Origin: Acinetobacter gandensis
GTDB taxonomy: Bacteria; Pseudomonadota; Gammaproteobacteria; Pseudomonadales; Moraxellaceae
Assembly: GCF_001678755.1 (NCBI RefSeq)
Contig: NZ_LZDS01000003.1
Location: 1-64,000, forward strand
Direction of reading: 5' to 3'
Length of the DNA: 64,000 nt
The position numbers and the translations under genes were made by a program. Positions 25,782 to 35,840 of this stretch are shown here, piece after piece (position 1 is the stretch's first letter; the number at the start of each line of letters is the position of its first letter). A model generated the notes under the pieces. The model was not told the DNA's origin. It worked only from the letters and a program-made list of their open reading frames with translations, and ran no database searches.

Positions 25782-26225
25782 TTAAAGACGATATTGAATA
25801 AAGCCTGTTTTTCTCGCAATTTGATCATATAATTTTTGTGCTTGTTGATTGTCTTGATGTGTTAGCCAATACACGCGATCACATTTTCTCTGTTGGGTAT
25901 ATTCTTGCACAGCCTGAATTAAAGCCCGAGCAACACCTTTCCCTCGCGCGCTTTCCAGTGTAAATAAATCCTGCAAATAGGCATACGGTTGTACAGTCCA
26001 GCAGCTATCATGCTCAATCACATGTACCAACCCAACTGCTTGATTATCAATATAAGCCACAAAGCCATAAATGTGATCTTGCTGTGGGTCACTAAGCTTA
26101 TGCCAAGTGTTTTTACTCACTTCTGCACTTAATTGCACCTGATAAAATTCTTGATAGCCTTGCCATAACGGTAACCAATCTGAATATTGAATACTACCTG
26201 ATGAGAGTGCCTGAATATTTAACAT
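25782..26225 (-). CDS. GNAT-family N-acetyltransferase
   Basis: A single GNAT domain of 147 residues. The acetyl-CoA loop is ESARGKGVARALI (R/Q-x-x-G-x-G/A motif A), preceded by YLQDLFTL (beta4) and followed by VYWLTHQDNQQAQKLYDQ (motif B). The substrate cannot be inferred. It lies between two terminator hairpins and is therefore monocistronic. Confidence 0.85.
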   Translation of the reverse strand: MLNIQALSSGSIQYSDWLPLWQGYQEFYQVQLSAEVSKNTWHKLSDPQQDHIYGFVAYIDNQAVGLVHVIEHDSCWTVQPYAYLQDLFTLESARGKGVARALIQAVQEYTQQRKCDRVYWLTHQDNQQAQKLYDQIARKTGFIQYRL

Positions 26226-26282
26226 AGTGATGATCGACTGTTTTAAATCTTATAGGCTTTTTTATAAACAATATACGCACAT

Positions 26283-26321
26283 AAAAAAAGCTTTATTTCC
26301 TTCTAGAAACAAAGCTTTTTT
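26283..26321 (-). terminator. Intrinsic terminator hairpin
   Basis: AAAAAAGCTTT/AAAGCTTTTTT stem with a 16-base loop, downstream of the 71-residue gene (minus strand). Confidence 0.7.
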
Positions 26322-26339
26322 AGCATTACATTCAAAAAC

Positions 26340-26555
26340 TTAGAGCTTTTCAATCAAAATGCGATCAATCTGTTTTAAACCCGTGGTTTTTTCATGGTTT
26401 TTACGGCGCACTTTAATCAGTTTTTCTTCAGCCATATCCTGCAACAACAGCTCAACTGCAACCATTGCTTCTAATGGAAGGTCTTGACCAATCCACTTCT
26501 GCTCGCCTGCATCCATTAAAGTGATCTCATCACTGATTTGCTCATATAAACTCAT
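26340..26555 (-). CDS. Conserved small hypothetical protein
   Basis: 71 residues from ATG 26555, which has AGTGAGAT upstream; a TTG at 26582 would add nine residues but has no better support. The chain is helical and charged, with no signal peptide, membrane segment or recognised motif. It lies between transketolase and the acetyltransferase, with terminators on either side. Function unknown. Confidence 0.6.
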   Translation of the reverse strand: MSLYEQISDEITLMDAGEQKWIGQDLPLEAMVAVELLLQDMAEEKLIKVRRKNHEKTTGLKQIDRILIEKL

Positions 26556-26633
26556 CTCTATCTCACTTCTTCGTTTTGCCAATGTATGAATGAATCATTT
26601 ACAGCAAAAATAAAAATCAGTGCTGTAAAGTTC

Positions 26634-26672
26634 AAAAATAAAAGACGCTCTCAATTGAGAGCGCCTTTTAAA
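26634..26672 (-). terminator. Transketolase terminator
   Basis: On the minus strand AAAAGGCGCTCTC-AATT-GAGAGCG is followed by TCTTTTATTTTT, directly after the tkt stop. Confidence 0.75.
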
Positions 26673-26690
26673 GACTGTTAATAACAGGTA

Positions 26691-28679
26691 TTAAGCTGTA
26701 ATTTCTTTCACTGCTTCAACCACAGCTTCAGCAGTAATACCGAAGTGTTGGTACAAATCTTTTGCTGGAGCAGATTCGCCGTAAGTTGTCATACCAATGA
26801 CACGACCATCTAAACCAACAAATTTCCACCAGTAATCCACATGCGCAGCTTCAACAGCAACACGTGCACGGATGTTAGATGGAAGAACCGCTTCACGGTA
26901 AGCTGCATCTTGTTTCACGAATTCTTCAGCACATGGCATAGATACCACACGTACGCCATCAAGTTGAGCGTAAGCATCCATTGCCAATGAAACTTCTGAA
27001 CCAGTCGCAATAATGATTGCTTTCAATTCGCCTTTTTCTTTCGCAAGCACGTAACCACCTTTCGCTACGTCAGCAATTTGCTCAGCTGTACGAGTTTGGA
27101 ATGGTAAGTTTTGACGAGAGAAAATTAACGCTGTAGGGCCTTCTGAACGAAGAAGTGCAGATTTCCAAGAAATAGACGCTTCTACAGTGTCACATGGACG
27201 CCAAGTGTTCAGGTTTGGTGTACCGCGTAAAGATGCAATTTGCTCTACAGGTTGGTGTGTAGGGCCATCTTCACCTAGACCAATTGAGTCATGTGTATAA
27301 ACATGGATCACACGTTGTTTCATCAATGCAGACATACGTACTGCATTACGCGCATATTCCATGAACATTAAGAATGTTGCTACATAAGGAACGAAACCGC
27401 CATGCAGCGCTACACCATTCGCAATTGCAGTCATACCAAATTCACGTACACCGTAGTGTACGTAGTTACCCGCTGGATTAGATTCAACGCCTTCTGCACC
27501 TTTCCATAAAGTCAGGTTAGAACCTGCAAGATCAGCCGAACCGCCTAGAATTTCTGGAAGTTTTGGTGCAAATGCTTGAATGGCATTTTGGCTTGCTTTA
27601 CGTGTCGCAATTGTTTCAGCTTTTTCATTTACTTCAGCAATATATGCATCTGCTTGAGCAACGAAATCAGCTGGTAATTCACCTGATAGACGACGTTTTA
27701 ACTCAGCAGCTTCAGTTGGGTATTTCGCTGCATATGCTGCAAATACATCATTCCAAGCAGATTCTGATTGAGTACCTTTCGCTTTTGCATCCCAAGCTGC
27801 ATAGACGTCAGCAGGAATTTCGAATGGACCTTCTGTCCAGCCCAAAGCTTCACGAGTTAAAGCAATTTCATCATTACCAAGCGGCGCACCATGGCAATCT
27901 TCTTTACCTTGTTTATTTGGTGAACCTAAACCAATAATCGTTTTGCAGATAATTAATGTCGGTTTAGCAGTTTCAGCTTTTGCTTCAACAGTTGCTGCAC
28001 GGATTGCATCAGCATCATGACCATCAACTTTAAGCACTTGCCAACCGTAAGCTAGGAAACGCTGTTCTGTATCGTCAGAGAACCAACCTTCTACTTCACC
28101 ATCAATTGAGATGCCGTTGTCGTCATAATAAACAACTAATTTACCAAGACCCAGCGTACCCGCCAATGAACATGCTTCGTGAGAAACACCTTCCATTAAA
28201 CAGCCATCACCCAAGAAGCAGTAAGTGTTGTGATCAACGACTTTAATGTCATCTTTGTTGAATTGAGCCGCTAAAGTTTTTTCAGCAAGTGCAAAACCAA
28301 CAGCGTTCGCAATACCTTGACCTAATGGACCAGTTGTTGTTTCGATACCAGGTGCATAGCCCAATTCTGGGTGGCCTGGAGTTTTAGAGTGTAATTGACG
28401 GAAAGATTTTAAATCTTCAATTGAAAGGTCATAACCAGTTAAGTGCAATAACGCATATTGCAACATAGAGCCATGGCCGTTAGACAATACAAAACGGTCA
28501 CGGTTTGCCCATTGTGGGTTTGCAGGGTTATGGTTTAAAAATTCACGCCATACCACATCAGCAATATCTGCCATCCCCATTGGAGCACCTGGATGTCCTG
28601 AATTTGCTTTTTGCACAGCATCCATTGCCAATACACGAATTGCGTTTGCAATACGACGTTCGTTAAGCGGGGTTGTCAT
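26691..28679 (-). CDS. tktA: Transketolase
   Basis: Thiamine-diphosphate enzyme of the non-oxidative pentose phosphate pathway, moving two-carbon units between sugar phosphates. Its 662 residues match the family. The N-terminal half carries the ThDP motif ([18 protein letters not shown] ending in a [10 protein letters not shown] segment) and [12 protein letters not shown]. The pyrimidine domain has [13 protein letters not shown] with the catalytic Glu, and [15 protein letters not shown]. Strong codon bias fits a highly expressed housekeeping gene. It is monocistronic, ending at its own terminator. Confidence 0.97.
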   Translation of the reverse strand: MTTPLNERRIANAIRVLAMDAVQKANSGHPGAPMGMADIADVVWREFLNHNPANPQWANRDRFVLSNGHGSMLQYALLHLTGYDLSIEDLKSFRQLHSKTPGHPELGYAPGIETTTGPLGQGIANAVGFALAEKTLAAQFNKDDIKVVDHNTYCFLGDGCLMEGVSHEACSLAGTLGLGKLVVYYDDNGISIDGEVEGWFSDDTEQRFLAYGWQVLKVDGHDADAIRAATVEAKAETAKPTLIICKTIIGLGSPNKQGKEDCHGAPLGNDEIALTREALGWTEGPFEIPADVYAAWDAKAKGTQSESAWNDVFAAYAAKYPTEAAELKRRLSGELPADFVAQADAYIAEVNEKAETIATRKASQNAIQAFAPKLPEILGGSADLAGSNLTLWKGAEGVESNPAGNYVHYGVREFGMTAIANGVALHGGFVPYVATFLMFMEYARNAVRMSALMKQRVIHVYTHDSIGLGEDGPTHQPVEQIASLRGTPNLNTWRPCDTVEASISWKSALLRSEGPTALIFSRQNLPFQTRTAEQIADVAKGGYVLAKEKGELKAIIIATGSEVSLAMDAYAQLDGVRVVSMPCAEEFVKQDAAYREAVLPSNIRARVAVEAAHVDYWWKFVGLDGRVIGMTTYGESAPAKDLYQHFGITAEAVVEAVKEITA

Positions 28680-28824
28680 AGGTCAGAGTCCAAACAAATG
28701 GTTTAAAAGAGTAAGATGAATAAGAATTCAAAGATGGGCATATTGTCTTAAAAAAAGCGGAATGGGTAAAGCCTAATGGGCAATATTTCGCTAATTATTC
28801 CAGCTACCCCTATATTTTGGGTGC

Positions 28825-29034
28825 TTATTGGTCAATTTCAAGTCTGTAATCGCCGTTTGTTTTATAAACAGTGTCACTTTGATGTGACCAAACAATGACA
28901 TGATATTGCCATCTAATCGTTTTAATCACCTTTAAAACACCGACCTCTTTATATTTAAAGTATTGATAATCCCCTACTTCATAGTTAATTTTTTTTGTTA
29001 TTAGATTCTTTTTTGCTAATATGGTAAAAAGCAT
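28825..29034 (-). CDS. Small hypothetical protein
   Basis: 69 residues, basic and beta-prone (EVGDYQYFKYKEVGVLKVIK, WQYHVIVWSHQ), with no known motif. The ribosome site is weak. It lies between transketolase and the pilin gene. It may be a real short gene or the remnant of a longer one; confidence is low. Confidence 0.35.
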   Translation of the reverse strand: MLFTILAKKNLITKKINYEVGDYQYFKYKEVGVLKVIKTIRWQYHVIVWSHQSDTVYKTNGDYRLEIDQ

Positions 29035-29108
29035 TGTGAATTTTATTCAGCTAATGCTTTTCAACCTGAATAAGTAAATTTTTAATTGGAAATAAAGCAG
29101 TTCAAAAC

Positions 29109-29534
29109 TTAAATTCCTGTACACGTTACAGGTAAATTACGCTGAGCAATATCATCAGATTGACAATTCCAAGCACCATTTAAACCATCAGGAATACTAA
29201 AATAAATGCGCTTCGAGCGTAGCGCTAAATTTACCTCTGTCGCTTTAAAAGTAAAAATAACTGAACAGTTCCCTGAAATATCCGCTATCTGACTGTTGGC
29301 GATGTATTTGGTCGTGATATGTTCATTAACGGCTGCATCAAGTTCTGCACAACTGAGTTCATCTGAATATTGCTCAATTAATTTTAATTTATACGGTGAC
29401 AACATCGTCAGTACTTCTGACACCTGTGCACGAGCTACATAAACGTTATAGGACACAGTTGCTATCGCAGCTAAAATACCAATAATTGCAACAACGATCA
29501 TGATTTCAATCAATGTAAATCCAGCTTGCTTCAT
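29109..29534 (-). CDS. Type IV pilin-like protein
   Basis: Prepilin with the classical leader and N-methylation site: MKQAG then FTLIEIMIVVAIIGILAAIA, with the mature Glu5 needed for assembly. ATG 29534 is seven bases after AAGGGG and gives the usual five-residue leader. The mature protein of about 136 residues has four cysteines (SCAEL, GNCSV, WNCQS, VTCTG), probably forming two disulfides. Size and architecture match ComP/PilA-type pilins of Acinetobacter, but it stands alone without other pilus genes, so major pilin, competence pilin and minor pilin cannot be separated. Confidence 0.85.
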   Translation of the reverse strand: MKQAGFTLIEIMIVVAIIGILAAIATVSYNVYVARAQVSEVLTMLSPYKLKLIEQYSDELSCAELDAAVNEHITTKYIANSQIADISGNCSVIFTFKATEVNLALRSKRIYFSIPDGLNGAWNCQSDDIAQRNLPVTCTGI

Positions 29535-29975
29535 CATGTTTCCCCTTAACATGTAAAGAAACTACGCAATATATGTACCAAGTCACAAATACCCATATTT
29601 ACATCACTTGTTGAATTGCTAACCGACAAATAAATGATTGTTTTACCGCATCTATGGCAATTTATGACAATAATTATTCCTTTGAAATTGATTTTTATAT
29701 CAATATTTTTTAAATACTTTAGTTTCACCTAAAACAAAAAATCTACTTTCAAATTCAGTTAATCTTTTTCTTCTTAATCCATATTTATCTATTTTCCCTA
29801 TAACTCAAATATGAAAAACCTAAATAAGCGTGTCATATCAATTTTTTAGATGGTTATATCAATTAAAAAGTCATTGAAATGAATTAATTTCATCCATTTT
29901 GGTCATGTTAAGCTAGTCCTCAAGCCAATCTCGATGTAACATATTGCGTCTTTAAATTTAACTGTGATAGGACTT
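29535..29975. other. Divergent intergenic region pilin / metK
   Basis: About 440 bases, very AT-rich, containing the 5' regions of both genes. I looked for a SAM riboswitch before metK and saw no conserved element. Confidence 0.4.
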
Positions 29976-31142
29976 ATGCGCGAGTACGCTGTATTTACCT
30001 CGGAATCTGTAAGCGAAGGCCATCCTGATAAAATGGCTGACCAAATCAGCGATGCTATTTTGGATGCTATTTTAAAAGAAGACCCATATGCGCGGGTTGC
30101 TTGTGAAACGCTTGTAAAAACGGGTGCGGTTGTACTTGCCGGTGAAATCACAACAACTGCAAATGTCGATTTTGAAGCGATTGTTCGTAATACCGTAAAT
30201 GGTATTGGATATCATCACTCTGATCTTGGCTTTGATGGTTCAACATGTGCCGTGATTAACATGATTGGTAAACAATCTCCTGAAATTGCTCAGGGCGTTG
30301 ACCGTCAAAAACCTGAAGATCAAGGTGCAGGTGACCAAGGCTTAATGTTTGGTTATGCTAGCCGTGAAACTGATGTGCTGATGCCAGCTCCAATTTCATA
30401 CGCGCATCGCTTAATGGAAAAACAAGCTGAACTACGTAAACAAGGTAAATTGGCTTGGTTACGTCCAGATGCTAAAAGCCAAGTCACTTTTGCTTATGAA
30501 AATGGCAAACCTGTTCGCTTAGATGCTGTTGTACTTTCAACACAACACGACCCGAAAATTACTCAAGCTCAGCTTAAAGAAGCAGTAATCGAAGAAATCG
30601 TGAAAAAAGTGATCCCTGCTGAAATGTTCCATGCAGACACTAAATTCCATATCAACCCAACAGGCATGTTCGTGATCGGCGGACCTGTAGGTGACTGTGG
30701 TTTAACTGGTCGTAAAATCATTGTAGATACTTACGGTGGTATGGCACGTCACGGTGGCGGTGCTTTCTCTGGTAAAGATCCATCTAAAGTTGACCGTTCT
30801 GCAGCTTATGCAGGCCGTTATGTAGCCAAAAATATTGTCGCTGCTGGTCTCGCAGACAAATGTGAAATTCAAGTGTCTTATGCCATTGGTGTTGCTGAAC
30901 CTACTTCAATTTCAATCAATACTTTCAACACTGCAAAAGTGTCTGAAGATTTGATCATTGCACTAGTACGTGAACATTTTGACTTACGTCCATACGGTAT
31001 TACTCGTATGCTTGACCTTATTCAACCAATGTACCAACAAACAGCTGCTTATGGTCACTTTGGTCGCGAAGGTTCAGATACTGCATTTACATGGGAAAAA
31101 ACTGACAAAGTGGAAGCGCTTAAAGCTTCAGCTGGTCTTTAA
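29976..31142 (+). CDS. metK: S-adenosylmethionine synthase
   Basis: Makes SAM from methionine and ATP. The N-terminus [23 protein letters not shown], the central [12 protein letters not shown] and the C-terminal [20 protein letters not shown] are the MetK signatures. ATG 29976, with AGGA seven bases upstream, is the family start; a GTG at 29964 opens the frame but is not used. 388 residues, housekeeping codon use, own terminator. Confidence 0.97.
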   Translation: MREYAVFTSESVSEGHPDKMADQISDAILDAILKEDPYARVACETLVKTGAVVLAGEITTTANVDFEAIVRNTVNGIGYHHSDLGFDGSTCAVINMIGKQSPEIAQGVDRQKPEDQGAGDQGLMFGYASRETDVLMPAPISYAHRLMEKQAELRKQGKLAWLRPDAKSQVTFAYENGKPVRLDAVVLSTQHDPKITQAQLKEAVIEEIVKKVIPAEMFHADTKFHINPTGMFVIGGPVGDCGLTGRKIIVDTYGGMARHGGGAFSGKDPSKVDRSAAYAGRYVAKNIVAAGLADKCEIQVSYAIGVAEPTSISINTFNTAKVSEDLIIALVREHFDLRPYGITRMLDLIQPMYQQTAAYGHFGREGSDTAFTWEKTDKVEALKASAGL

Positions 31143-31163
31143 TCATTTTTTGATTAATTCCTT

Positions 31164-31197
31164 AAAAAAAAGCCTGCATTCATTGCAGGCTTTTTTA
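31164..31197 (+). terminator. metK terminator
   Basis: Stem AGCCTGCA/TGCAGGCT, loop TTCAT, followed by TTTTTT. Confidence 0.9.
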
Positions 31198-31283
31198 TGA
31201 GCTAAACATTAAATATAAATTATTTTGACAAAAGATAAACTTAGCTTATTCATAAAAAACCAAAATAATTAAAGAAAACGCCG

Positions 31284-31708
31284 ATGCCATTCCCCTTAGA
31301 ATATAAATTTATTATGGCAACCGAAGATCGATTAGGATTTAAATTTCTAAAAAAATATAAAGCCAAATACAAATTGATAACGGTGTTGAAATCAACATTG
31401 TTATTTCCGACTCAGAGCACAAATATGATGAGGACGTTATTGAAACGTGGTGGCGACTTCCATTTCAAGACGTTAGTGATATCAAAAATTAAATGGACAA
31501 TGGATCACCTTAGCGTTAAGCATCAATCCACTCGTGAAATAGGTAATTTTTCCATGCGAACTGCATTGCCATCGTACATAACGGCGCTAGCGACTATTTA
31601 TTATTACAAGATGAATATGGCGTCAATTTAGGTGAAGAAATTTACATATGGCACCATGATGATGAAATGATCAATTATATTGTCACTTCCATCGAAGACT
31701 TGATGTAA
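31284..31708 (+). pseudogene. SMI1/KNR4-like gene broken by three frameshifts
   Basis: The first 28 codons (MPFPLEYKFIMATEDRLGFK) look like a protein start. Coding-like sequence then jumps frame near 31367 (IQIDNGVEINIVISDSEHKY), again near 31486 (KLNGQWITLALSINPLVK), and again near 31553 (CIAIVHNGASDYLLLQDEYG, then EEIYIWHHDDEM). Each segment ends in a stop when continued. The last part has the SMI1/KNR4 pattern (AIxxNGxxDYLLL...EEIYxWxHD). Such proteins are common as cell-associated or immunity-type proteins. No intact copy of this family is nearby. Confidence 0.7.
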
Positions 31709-31869
31709 ACAATTTTTTGAGATTAAGATTTAAATAATAATTTTTACTCAAAAATTAGCTTGATAAAAATTACACTAAATCAACAATTTTTGATCGATTT
31801 TTGAATATTTTTTCAGCTAATATAAATTCAGCCCATGCTACGGGCATAACAAAAATAGGAACGATCAAA

Positions 31870-32181
31870 ATGAATAAATTACTTGTTGCTTTAGGTTTAG
31901 CTGCAACTGTTGCTCTTGTTGGCTGTAACAAAGATAAAGCACCAGAAACAGGTGCAACTACAGGCGAACACCTAGAAAATGCTGCTGACCAAGCAGGCCA
32001 TGATATTGCAAATGCAACTTCTGAAGCTGCAACTGCTACAGCAGTAGCAACTGAGAATGCTGCTGATGCAACAGCTCAAGCTGCACACGATACTAAAGAA
32101 GCTGCGAAAGACGTAACTGCTGAAGCAGCTGGTGCTGTTGAGCAAGGTGCGGCAAATGTGAAAGAGAAAGCTCAACAATAA
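31870..32181 (+). CDS. Ala-rich helical lipoprotein
   Basis: A 103-residue lipoprotein: signal MNKLLVALGLAATVALVGC with lipobox LVGC. The mature chain consists of Ala/Glu/Thr-rich 11-residue-like repeats (AADQAGHDIANATSEAATAT, DTKEAAKDVTAEAAGAVEQG), similar to LEA-like or YtxH-like amphipathic helices. The start is at 31870, with AGGA upstream; the frame opens earlier without a ribosome site. A terminator follows at once. Role unknown; a stress or envelope function is a guess. Confidence 0.82.
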   Translation: MNKLLVALGLAATVALVGCNKDKAPETGATTGEHLENAADQAGHDIANATSEAATATAVATENAADATAQAAHDTKEAAKDVTAEAAGAVEQGAANVKEKAQQ

Positions 32182-32191
32182 TTGTTGCGTG

Positions 32192-32222
32192 ATAAAAAGG
32201 CTCCTGGACTGGAGCTTTTTTA
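32192..32222 (+). terminator. Terminator after Ala-rich lipoprotein
   Basis: AAAAGGCTCC/GGAGCTTTTT stem with a bulged G, then a T-run. Confidence 0.75.
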
Positions 32223-32332
32223 TTGCCTATACAATCGTAAAAAACTAAATTAATCGAATTACCTACTTGCAGAATGCAAATCGACACGTCACCCTATAAA
32301 GGTAAACCATAAGATTTTAATTAGAGAAAATA

Positions 32333-33034
32333 ATGTCTTATTCACACCATACTGAAAAACACTATATTGAAAGAACGGGTTGGTTACGTGCATCTGTACT
32401 GGGTGCCAATGATGGCATTATTTCCGTCACAAGCTTAATTATGGGTATGGCTGCGAGTGGTGCATCGAGCCATACCCTATTGATTACCTGTATCGCGGGA
32501 TTAATATCTGGCGCCACATCAATGGCAGCTGGTGAATATATTTCTGTAAAATCTCAAGAAGATGTCGAAAAGGCAGATTTACACATGGAGCATAAAGAAC
32601 TCCAAAAAAATCCTGATCTCGAACTCAAAGAATTAACCCAAATTTATATTGCACGTGGTTTAGAACCACAACTGGCGCATGAAGTTGCAATTCAACTGAC
32701 TGCACATGATGCACTTGCAGCTCATGCACGTGATGAAATAGGCATCCATGACAATACAGCAGCGAGGCCTATTCAAGCAGCTTTATCATCGGCACTTGCC
32801 TTTTCAGTTGGTGCGCTATTTCCAATGGTCGCTATTTTAATTAGTGCGGATCAACATATCGAAAAAGCTGTAATGGCCGTTGGTGTCATTTCATTAGCAT
32901 TATTAGGTGCTTTGGCCAGCTATGCAGCTGGTACGTCTATCTGGAAAGGTAGTGTTCGTGTTGCATTATGGGGTATTGCTGCGATGCTGTTCTCAAGTTG
33001 GATCGGTTCGTTGTTTAATGTAAATCCAATTTAG
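32333..33034 (+). CDS. VIT1/CCC1-family transporter
   Basis: Inner-membrane protein of 233 residues similar to vacuolar iron transporters. The N-terminal segment GWLRASVLGANDGIISVTSLIMG is the hallmark of the VIT1/CCC1 family. Next comes SGATSMAAGEYISVKSQEDVEKAD, then a soluble cytoplasmic helix region with many Glu and His (residues about 75-140), and three further membrane segments. Iron or manganese transport is expected from the family. No Fur or MntR site was recognised upstream. Confidence 0.88.
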   Translation: MSYSHHTEKHYIERTGWLRASVLGANDGIISVTSLIMGMAASGASSHTLLITCIAGLISGATSMAAGEYISVKSQEDVEKADLHMEHKELQKNPDLELKELTQIYIARGLEPQLAHEVAIQLTAHDALAAHARDEIGIHDNTAARPIQAALSSALAFSVGALFPMVAILISADQHIEKAVMAVGVISLALLGALASYAAGTSIWKGSVRVALWGIAAMLFSSWIGSLFNVNPI

Positions 33035-33222
33035 ATGAGTGTGAGTCCAATTTAGAAATTGGGCTCTAATGAAATTCTTTTAAATATCATAACATATAAG
33101 TAAATTTGATTATTTAAATCAATTTTACACAGCTTTGTTTGCCTTTTTTTTAATCAGTATTGGTTTTTACAATATATAAAAACTTTAGAATAGACACACT
33201 TTAAATCAATATTCTTCCTCCC

Positions 33223-34434
33223 ATGTCTGTTTTAGCTGAGCCAGCAAACCGATCAAACACCTCGGTTTGGGTGGCATTTGTTTTATTAATTTTAGGTACT
33301 ATCGGTGCTTATTACGTCGTTGGTATTAACCAAGCATTGTTATTTTTAATTGGTGGTGCTCTAGGTATGACGTTATATCATGCCTCTTTTGGATTCACCT
33401 CTAGTTGGCGTGTGTTCATTAAAGAGCGCCGTGGTCGTGGACTCCGCGCACAAATGATTATGCTTGCACTCGCTGTTTTACTATTTTTCCCTGCCTTGGG
33501 TGCAGGTGAATTATTTGGTAATCCTGTTAAAGGCAACGTAAATCCTGTGTCTATGTCCGTGATGATTGGCGCCTTTATCTTTGGTATTGGTATGCAATTG
33601 GGCGGTGGCTGTGCATCAGGTACGCTTTATACTGTGGGTGCTGGTAGTGCGCGCATGATTGTGACCTTGTTCTTCTTCTGTACGGGTTCACTTATCGCGA
33701 CTTCACATATTCAATGGTGGTTTGATTTACCACACTTTGAACCAATTTCTTTGGTAAAAAGTTTCGGAGTCGTGCCAGCTTTATTACTCAATTTCGTTCT
33801 ATTTGCTGTTATTGCAGCAGCAACAGTTTACTTTGAGAAAAAACGTCACGGCAGTCTCGAAGTTGAACCACAAAGTACAAATCAAGGTTGGAAACGCTTT
33901 CTGCGTGGCCCATGGCCTTTGGTTTGGGGTGGCATCATCTTAACTTTACTTAACTTTGCAACCTTGGCGCTGGCTGGCCGCCCATGGGGTGTAACCTCAG
34001 CACTGGCAGTTTGGACTGCTAAGTCTGCAAGTTTCATGGGTATTGATGTTGCATCTTGGGCATATTGGCAGCAACCTGCCAATGCTAAAGCGCTGACTGA
34101 ATCTTTATGGTTTGATATTACATCGATGATGAACTTCGGCATCATGTTAGGTGCACTACTTGCAGCTAGCCTTGCTGGTAAGTTTGCACCCAACTTTAAT
34201 ATTCCAAAACGCTCGCTCATGGCAGCAGTGATTGGTGGTTTATTACTCGGTTATGGTGCACGTTTAGCTTACGGTTGCAACATTGGTGCATATTTCAGTG
34301 GTATTGCATCCGGCAGCTTACACGGCTGGTTATGGCTTGTATTTGCATTCATTGGTAATGGTATTGGGGTCAAGCTGCGCCCAATCTTCTTCCCTGGTGA
34401 ACGCCCTCAACCTGAAAAATTAACTGGTTGCTAA
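33223..34434 (+). CDS. YeeE/YedE (TsuA-like) sulfur transporter
   Basis: A 403-residue membrane protein with about ten hydrophobic segments. It has the conserved cysteine motifs MQLGGGCASGTLYTVGAGS and YGCNIGAYFSGIASGSLHGW, which in the thiosulfate channel TsuA line the path for sulfur anions. A TusA/YeeD partner is not next to it. The start at 33223 follows an AT-rich stretch with TTCCTCCC, which is not a good ribosome site. It is probably monocistronic, ending at the next terminator. Confidence 0.87.
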   Translation: MSVLAEPANRSNTSVWVAFVLLILGTIGAYYVVGINQALLFLIGGALGMTLYHASFGFTSSWRVFIKERRGRGLRAQMIMLALAVLLFFPALGAGELFGNPVKGNVNPVSMSVMIGAFIFGIGMQLGGGCASGTLYTVGAGSARMIVTLFFFCTGSLIATSHIQWWFDLPHFEPISLVKSFGVVPALLLNFVLFAVIAAATVYFEKKRHGSLEVEPQSTNQGWKRFLRGPWPLVWGGIILTLLNFATLALAGRPWGVTSALAVWTAKSASFMGIDVASWAYWQQPANAKALTESLWFDITSMMNFGIMLGALLAASLAGKFAPNFNIPKRSLMAAVIGGLLLGYGARLAYGCNIGAYFSGIASGSLHGWLWLVFAFIGNGIGVKLRPIFFPGERPQPEKLTGC

Positions 34435-34443
34435 TTTCATATA

Positions 34444-34478
34444 CACAAAAAAATCCCCTCTATTGAGGGGATTTTTTA
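34444..34478. terminator. Bidirectional terminator
   Basis: Perfect stem AATCCCCTC/GAGGGGATT with loop TATT, flanked by A- and T-runs, between convergent genes. Confidence 0.9.
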
Positions 34479-34997
34479 ATTACTCAGTGCTGCTTTTAAA
34501 TTACAGCCATATTGCATGGTCTCTTGCGCCTGCTTATAGGTGGTATAACGATTGATAATAAAATCATAAAATTGATCAGCATTAGAAAAAACTTGTGACC
34601 AATCCTCCTGCCCTGCATTCGGCAGTTTCAAATCTTTCACCATAGCTAAATTAAAATGTCCAAGTCGATACATTTCAGCGAAATGTCCATTCATTACATC
34701 GCAATAAGCTACTTTGGATGACTTTAATGCAGTATTCGCTACAAAATGCTGGTTCAATGTTTTTAAGTTTGTCACATCTAAAGCAGATTGATCTGAAAAT
34801 GCCAAACTTTCCATTTTTTTAAGCTGGGCAAAATCATTGGCTAACTTTTGATTTAATTGCTCAAATCGCTGTTGCAAAGTTGTAGCATCTGCCACTTGAT
34901 AACTCTGAGAATTTACAGCTGACTTTTCTTGCTCATTGGCAGAGCAAGCACTGAGCATAACCGCAGTCAACACTGTCGATGCAAGAAACAATTTCAT
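34476..34997 (-). CDS. Hypothetical lipoprotein
   Basis: About 173 residues from ATG 34997: signal MKLFLASTVLTAVMLSAC with lipobox LSAC, then a helical, Gln-rich domain with two cysteines (VAYCDVMNGHF, MQYGCNLK). The longest frame starts seven codons earlier. No family recognised. It is followed upstream by the DUF4130 gene, but a 54-base gap suggests separate expression. Confidence 0.72.
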   Translation of the reverse strand: MKLFLASTVLTAVMLSACSANEQEKSAVNSQSYQVADATTLQQRFEQLNQKLANDFAQLKKMESLAFSDQSALDVTNLKTLNQHFVANTALKSSKVAYCDVMNGHFAEMYRLGHFNLAMVKDLKLPNAGQEDWSQVFSNADQFYDFIINRYTTYKQAQETMQYGCNLKAALSN

Positions 34998-35051
34998 CAA
35001 GGTCTCACTTAAAAACATTCTAAAGCGCAGCCATTATGCCTGAAAAACCAA

Positions 35052-35831
35052 CTAAAGGGTTTTCTCATTCATATAACGCCAATAGCGCCGTGGCACATAT
35101 TGCACATGTAATTTCATATTTCGGCGAGCCTCAATATTGACGCTACGGAAGTAATCCTTCCAAAGCTGATCATACAAGACTTCTTCATCATCCAGTTCAA
35201 TACAAAAAGATTGACTATGCCCACTCGCAGTTTGACGATCTATTGCTCCTGCATCCATCTGTACTTGATGAACTTTATGCAAATCATAATAGATGCCAAA
35301 ATTGCGCTTTTCATCGTATATAAGCCAGCGTTGATCTTGATAACGTGCTTTAAAATGTCGTTCGATAATGGGTAAAACATTAAAATCAGGTGAAACCAAA
35401 CTTATGAATAAACCATCCTGACATTTTTTAAAGCGAACAAAGGCTTCCATCCTATGCTTTTCACGCCCTACTTGCTTCGCCCACTGGCTCATTCCCAATA
35501 CATCGGCATGGCCATAATTTTTAGACACATCACGTTGCTGCTGAAACACATAGATCGCAAAATTAAAACAATGTTGAAAAGCCTGTTGCTGCTCTGACAA
35601 AAAGGCATAATAAAACTGCTTAAAAGCACTATCCGATGCTTTTAATTTTAATCCCTGCCAAACCCGCTGCGCGTGTTCATCATTACTAGCAACATCAATC
35701 ACCTCTGCAAACAAGCCCGTTTGCACATTTGCATCAGTAGAAACCTGCACATCAAATTCTTTAAATTGAAAAGCACGAAATATACAGCTAAGTAATCCAG
35801 TCATCGTGCCATCAAAAATATAAATACTCAT
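35052..35831 (-). CDS. DUF4130 putative DNA metabolism protein (TIGR03915 type)
   Basis: A 259-residue protein starting with the family motif MSIYIFDGTMTGLLSCIFRAF and containing HADVLGMSQWAKQVGREKHRMEAFVRF, then HFKARYQDQRWLIYDEKR. Families of this type (TIGR03915, DUF4130) are found next to a radical-SAM protein of the TIGR03916 type, and that partner is directly upstream here, ten bases away. In other organisms the domain can be fused to a uracil-DNA-glycosylase-like domain; no such domain is present here. The biochemical activity is unknown; a DNA repair or modification role is inferred from the partner. Confidence 0.82.
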   Translation of the reverse strand: MSIYIFDGTMTGLLSCIFRAFQFKEFDVQVSTDANVQTGLFAEVIDVASNDEHAQRVWQGLKLKASDSAFKQFYYAFLSEQQQAFQHCFNFAIYVFQQQRDVSKNYGHADVLGMSQWAKQVGREKHRMEAFVRFKKCQDGLFISLVSPDFNVLPIIERHFKARYQDQRWLIYDEKRNFGIYYDLHKVHQVQMDAGAIDRQTASGHSQSFCIELDDEEVLYDQLWKDYFRSVNIEARRNMKLHVQYVPRRYWRYMNEKTL

Positions 35832-35840
35832 GACTACGAA

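Noticed and set aside
27563..27937. 124-residue plus-strand frame inside transketolase
   Set aside because: Antisense shadow of a strongly conserved housekeeping gene.
29535..29975. SAM riboswitch before metK
   Set aside because: No conserved helices or terminator seen; such elements are also rare upstream of metK in this group.
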